Assembly (NCBI GenBank): GCA_937898675.1
Contig: CALEJB010000053.1
Coordinates: 1 to 64,000, forward strand
Direction: 5' to 3'
DNA length: 64,000 nt
Source: an uncultured Prevotellaceae bacterium
GTDB taxonomy: Bacteria; Bacteroidota; Bacteroidia; Bacteroidales; Muribaculaceae
Part shown: positions 62,171-64,000 of the stretch, one piece after another
Layout: each line of letters begins with the position of its first letter
Numbering within the stretch: position 1 is the stretch's first letter
Notes under the pieces: generated by a model
The model's input: only the letters and a program-made list of their open reading frames with translations
The model's database searches: none
What the model was told of the DNA's origin: nothing
Translations under genes and position numbers: made by a program

Positions 62171-63217
62171 ATGTTTTCGAATAAACGCAACCGCAGTTTT
62201 GCCGCCGAGTGGGATTCACAAGACGGCATCCTCATCGCATGGCCTCACGCCGGCACCGATTGGGCCTACATGCTCGACGAGGTGACAGCATGTTACCAAG
62301 AGATTGCCCGCGCCATCCTTGACGGCGGAGAACGGCTCGTCATTGTCGCGCCCGGCGCCGAGGATGTGAGGGACGCCCTCGGCCCTGATGTGGACTGGCA
62401 ACAAGTCACCATTGCCGAGTTGCCCACCAACGACACATGGGTGCGCGATTACGGCCCCATCACGGTTTTCAAGGACGGACGCCATGTGCTTGCCGACTTC
62501 ACCTTCAACGCTTGGGGCATGAAATTTGCCGCCGACTGCGACAATCTGGTGAACGAACGTTTAGGGGTGGTTGGAATGTGGCGCATGCCGCTCATCAACT
62601 GGCGCGACATCGTCCTCGAGGGCGGCTCGATTGAGACCGACGGCAATGGTGCGGTGATGACAACCACCAGCTGCCTGACGGCACCCAACCGCAACGACGG
62701 CATGACGCGCGATAAACTGGAGCAGAGGCTTCTTGAGCGCCTGGGGTGCATCAAAATGCTGTGGCTCGACCATGGCGAACTTGAAGGCGACGACACCGAC
62801 GGTCACATCGACACGCTGGCACGCTTTGCTCCCGGCGGCGTGATCCTTTACACCGGCTGCGACAATCCTGCGGACGGGCATTTTGCCCCGCTCATGGCGA
62901 TGGAGCAGCAGTTGAAGCAGTTCACCGACACCGACGGCAACCATTACCACCTGCTCAAGCTGCCCCTGCCCGACCCCATCTATGACGAGATTTCACGGTT
63001 GCCCGCCACCTATGCCAACTTCCTGGTCATGAACACCCAGGTGCTGGTGCCCCTGTACGGCCAGCCCGAGAACGACGTCCGCGCGCTTGAAACCATCGCC
63101 CAGGCTTTCCCAGGCCGCCAAGTCAAGGGCATTGACTGCCGTCCGCTCATCTGCCAGCACGGCTCGCTGCACTGCGCCACCATGCAACTGCCGCGAGGCG
63201 CACTCAACATTAGGTAA
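62171..63217 (+). CDS. aguA: Agmatine deiminase (peptidylarginine-deiminase family)
   Basis: A 348-residue cytosolic enzyme predicted to hydrolyse agmatine to N-carbamoylputrescine and ammonia. The ATG at 62171 is chosen because the family start (FAAEWDSQDGILIAWPH) follows; an earlier ATG runs into the small gene. Motifs: NDTWVRDYGPI, LEGGSIETDG, DDTDGHIDTLARF with the catalytic His, and HGSLHCATMQLPRG with the nucleophile Cys near the end. An arginine-deiminating relative is possible, but the next gene encodes the following step, which supports agmatine. Confidence 0.9.
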   Translation: MFSNKRNRSFAAEWDSQDGILIAWPHAGTDWAYMLDEVTACYQEIARAILDGGERLVIVAPGAEDVRDALGPDVDWQQVTIAELPTNDTWVRDYGPITVFKDGRHVLADFTFNAWGMKFAADCDNLVNERLGVVGMWRMPLINWRDIVLEGGSIETDGNGAVMTTTSCLTAPNRNDGMTRDKLEQRLLERLGCIKMLWLDHGELEGDDTDGHIDTLARFAPGGVILYTGCDNPADGHFAPLMAMEQQLKQFTDTDGNHYHLLKLPLPDPIYDEISRLPATYANFLVMNTQVLVPLYGQPENDVRALETIAQAFPGRQVKGIDCRPLICQHGSLHCATMQLPRGALNIR

Positions 63218-63257
63218 AAAGGTATCGTAGTCTAACTGAAGCAAGCAAAATTTTGCG

Positions 63258-63265
63258 TAATTTTG
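63258..63265 (+). promoter_or_regulatory. -7 box of aguB
   Basis: TAATTTTG, matching TAnnTTTG, 34 bases before the ATG at 63300, so this gene can be expressed apart from aguA. Confidence 0.5.
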
Positions 63266-63299
63266 TGCCCGATAATAGAAAACACCGTAATTCCAAAAC

Positions 63300-64000
63300 A
63301 TGAAAATCGGCATCATTCAACAGCACAACACCAGCGACATCGCATCCAATCGCGGCGCGCTCATCACCAAGATAAAAAACCTTGCCTCCCAAGGCGCACA
63401 GCTCATCGTCCTGCAGGAACTGCATGACTCGCTTTACTTTTGCCAAGTGGAGAATGTGGACAACTGCGGCCTGGCCGTTCCCATTCCCGGTGATGTCACC
63501 TCCCAGTATGCCGCCGTGGCACGCGAGTGCGGCATCGTGCTGGTGACGTCACTGTTTGAACGCCGCTCGGCTGGTCTGTACCACAACACGGCACTTGTGT
63601 TTGACGCCGACGGAAGCATCGCCGGCACCTACCGCAAGATGCACATACCTGACGACCCCGCCTACTATGAGAAATTCTACTTCACCCCCGGCGACCAAGG
63701 TTTCCAGCCCATCGACACCTCGTTGGGGCGTCTGGGCGTAATGGTATGCTGGGACCAGTGGTATCCCGAGGGCGCGCGCCTGATGGCCTTGCGCGGCGCG
63801 CAACTGCTCATCTACCCCACAGCCATCGGCTGGGAGAGCAGCGACACACCCGACGAACAACAGCGCCAGCGCGACGCATGGATGACCGTGCAACGCGGCC
63901 ACGCCGTCGCCAATGGTTTGCCCGTGGTCACCGTCAACCGCGTTGGCCACGAAGAGGACCCGTCGGGGCAGACGCGCGGCATCGCATTCTGGGGCAGCAG
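63300..64000 (+). CDS. aguB: N-carbamoylputrescine amidase (nitrilase family), cut by the window edge
   Basis: The first 233 codons of a carbon-nitrogen hydrolase; the frame runs open off the right end. Catalytic triad: Glu40 in VLQELHDSLYF, Lys113 in TYRKMHIPDDP, Cys150 in VMVCWDQWYPEGARL. The YRKMHIPDD and CWDQWYPE forms are typical of N-carbamoylputrescine amidases, which make putrescine from the product of the preceding deiminase. ATG at 63300 with its own TAnnTTTG box. The missing part should be about 60 residues. Confidence 0.9.
   Translation, partial: MKIGIIQQHNTSDIASNRGALITKIKNLASQGAQLIVLQELHDSLYFCQVENVDNCGLAVPIPGDVTSQYAAVARECGIVLVTSLFERRSAGLYHNTALVFDADGSIAGTYRKMHIPDDPAYYEKFYFTPGDQGFQPIDTSLGRLGVMVCWDQWYPEGARLMALRGAQLLIYPTAIGWESSDTPDEQQRQRDAWMTVQRGHAVANGLPVVTVNRVGHEEDPSGQTRGIAFWGS

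Overview
The window looks like the chromosome of a host-associated member of the order Bacteroidales. The evidence is a SusC/SusD pair, a sphingolipid-type serine palmitoyltransferase, many lipoproteins with DUFs typical of the phylum (DUF4251, DUF4302, DUF4836), the primary sigma factor form known from this phylum, and promoters of the Bacteroidetes TTG / TAnnTTTG type in front of most transcription units. Secreted proteins ending in dockerin-like calcium repeats make me think of Muribaculaceae or Prevotellaceae, but the family is not settled by the sequence. I see no rRNA, CRISPR array, insertion sequence, prophage or plasmid genes.

Layout. 1-5.8 kb: tRNA-Gly, two small secreted or cytosolic unknowns, serine palmitoyltransferase, ligA and a DUF4251 protein. 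5.8-12 kb: a CPBP protease, then the operon sppA-lpxK-punA-thiL. 12.2-15.4 kb: a large repeat-built secreted protein with a dockerin tail. 15.6-20.8 kb: dCMP deaminase, an S41 protease, then GNAT, zinc-ribbon and CatA-like genes, a CDP-alcohol phosphatidyltransferase interrupted by an in-frame TGA, and a MerR/GyrI regulator. 20.9-26.5 kb (minus): a 3D-domain protein and a six-gene operon (DUF2520, maf, unknown, and a FecBCD/BtuFCD-type ABC importer). 26.7-31.7 kb: msrA, then the minus operon TIGR04076-engB-GH2-ATP-grasp. 31.8-41.4 kb (minus): susC, susD, a zinc metallopeptidase, a DUF4302 lipoprotein and a BACON-like/dockerin secreted protein, behind a long structured leader. 41.9-49.6 kb: RluA pseudouridine synthase, class I fumarase, initiator tRNA, GT4 glycosyltransferase, priA and folD. 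49.7-55.3 kb: PBP1A, a META-domain protein, RNase P RNA and folC. 55.5-59.1 kb: DegP/HtrA, a divergent primary-sigma paralog and the canonical rpoD. 59.2-64 kb: a small outer-membrane barrel, a DUF4836 lipoprotein, a small acidic protein, agmatine deiminase and the start of N-carbamoylputrescine amidase.

How the genes work together. Most of the window is housekeeping: DNA ligation and replication restart, folate, lipid A, sphingolipid and peptidoglycan synthesis, and envelope protein quality control. The accessory part is the SusCD operon, whose extra genes (a metallopeptidase, DUF4302 and BACON-like proteins) suggest uptake of a proteinaceous or glycoprotein ligand. The last two genes form a two-step agmatine-to-putrescine route.

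Most interesting signals. (1) A perfect sigma-54 (-24/-12) promoter stands directly before a second, divergent primary-type sigma gene lying next to canonical rpoD; this paralog has lost one of the two conserved tryptophans used in promoter melting. It suggests a sigma-54-to-sigma-70-paralog cascade. (2) Two otherwise unrelated secreted proteins share an extreme C-terminal dockerin-like tail, one of them with nearly identical DNA repeats. (3) A lipid-synthase gene carries an in-frame TGA. (4) The susC operon has a roughly 200-nt leader with three consecutive stem-loops.
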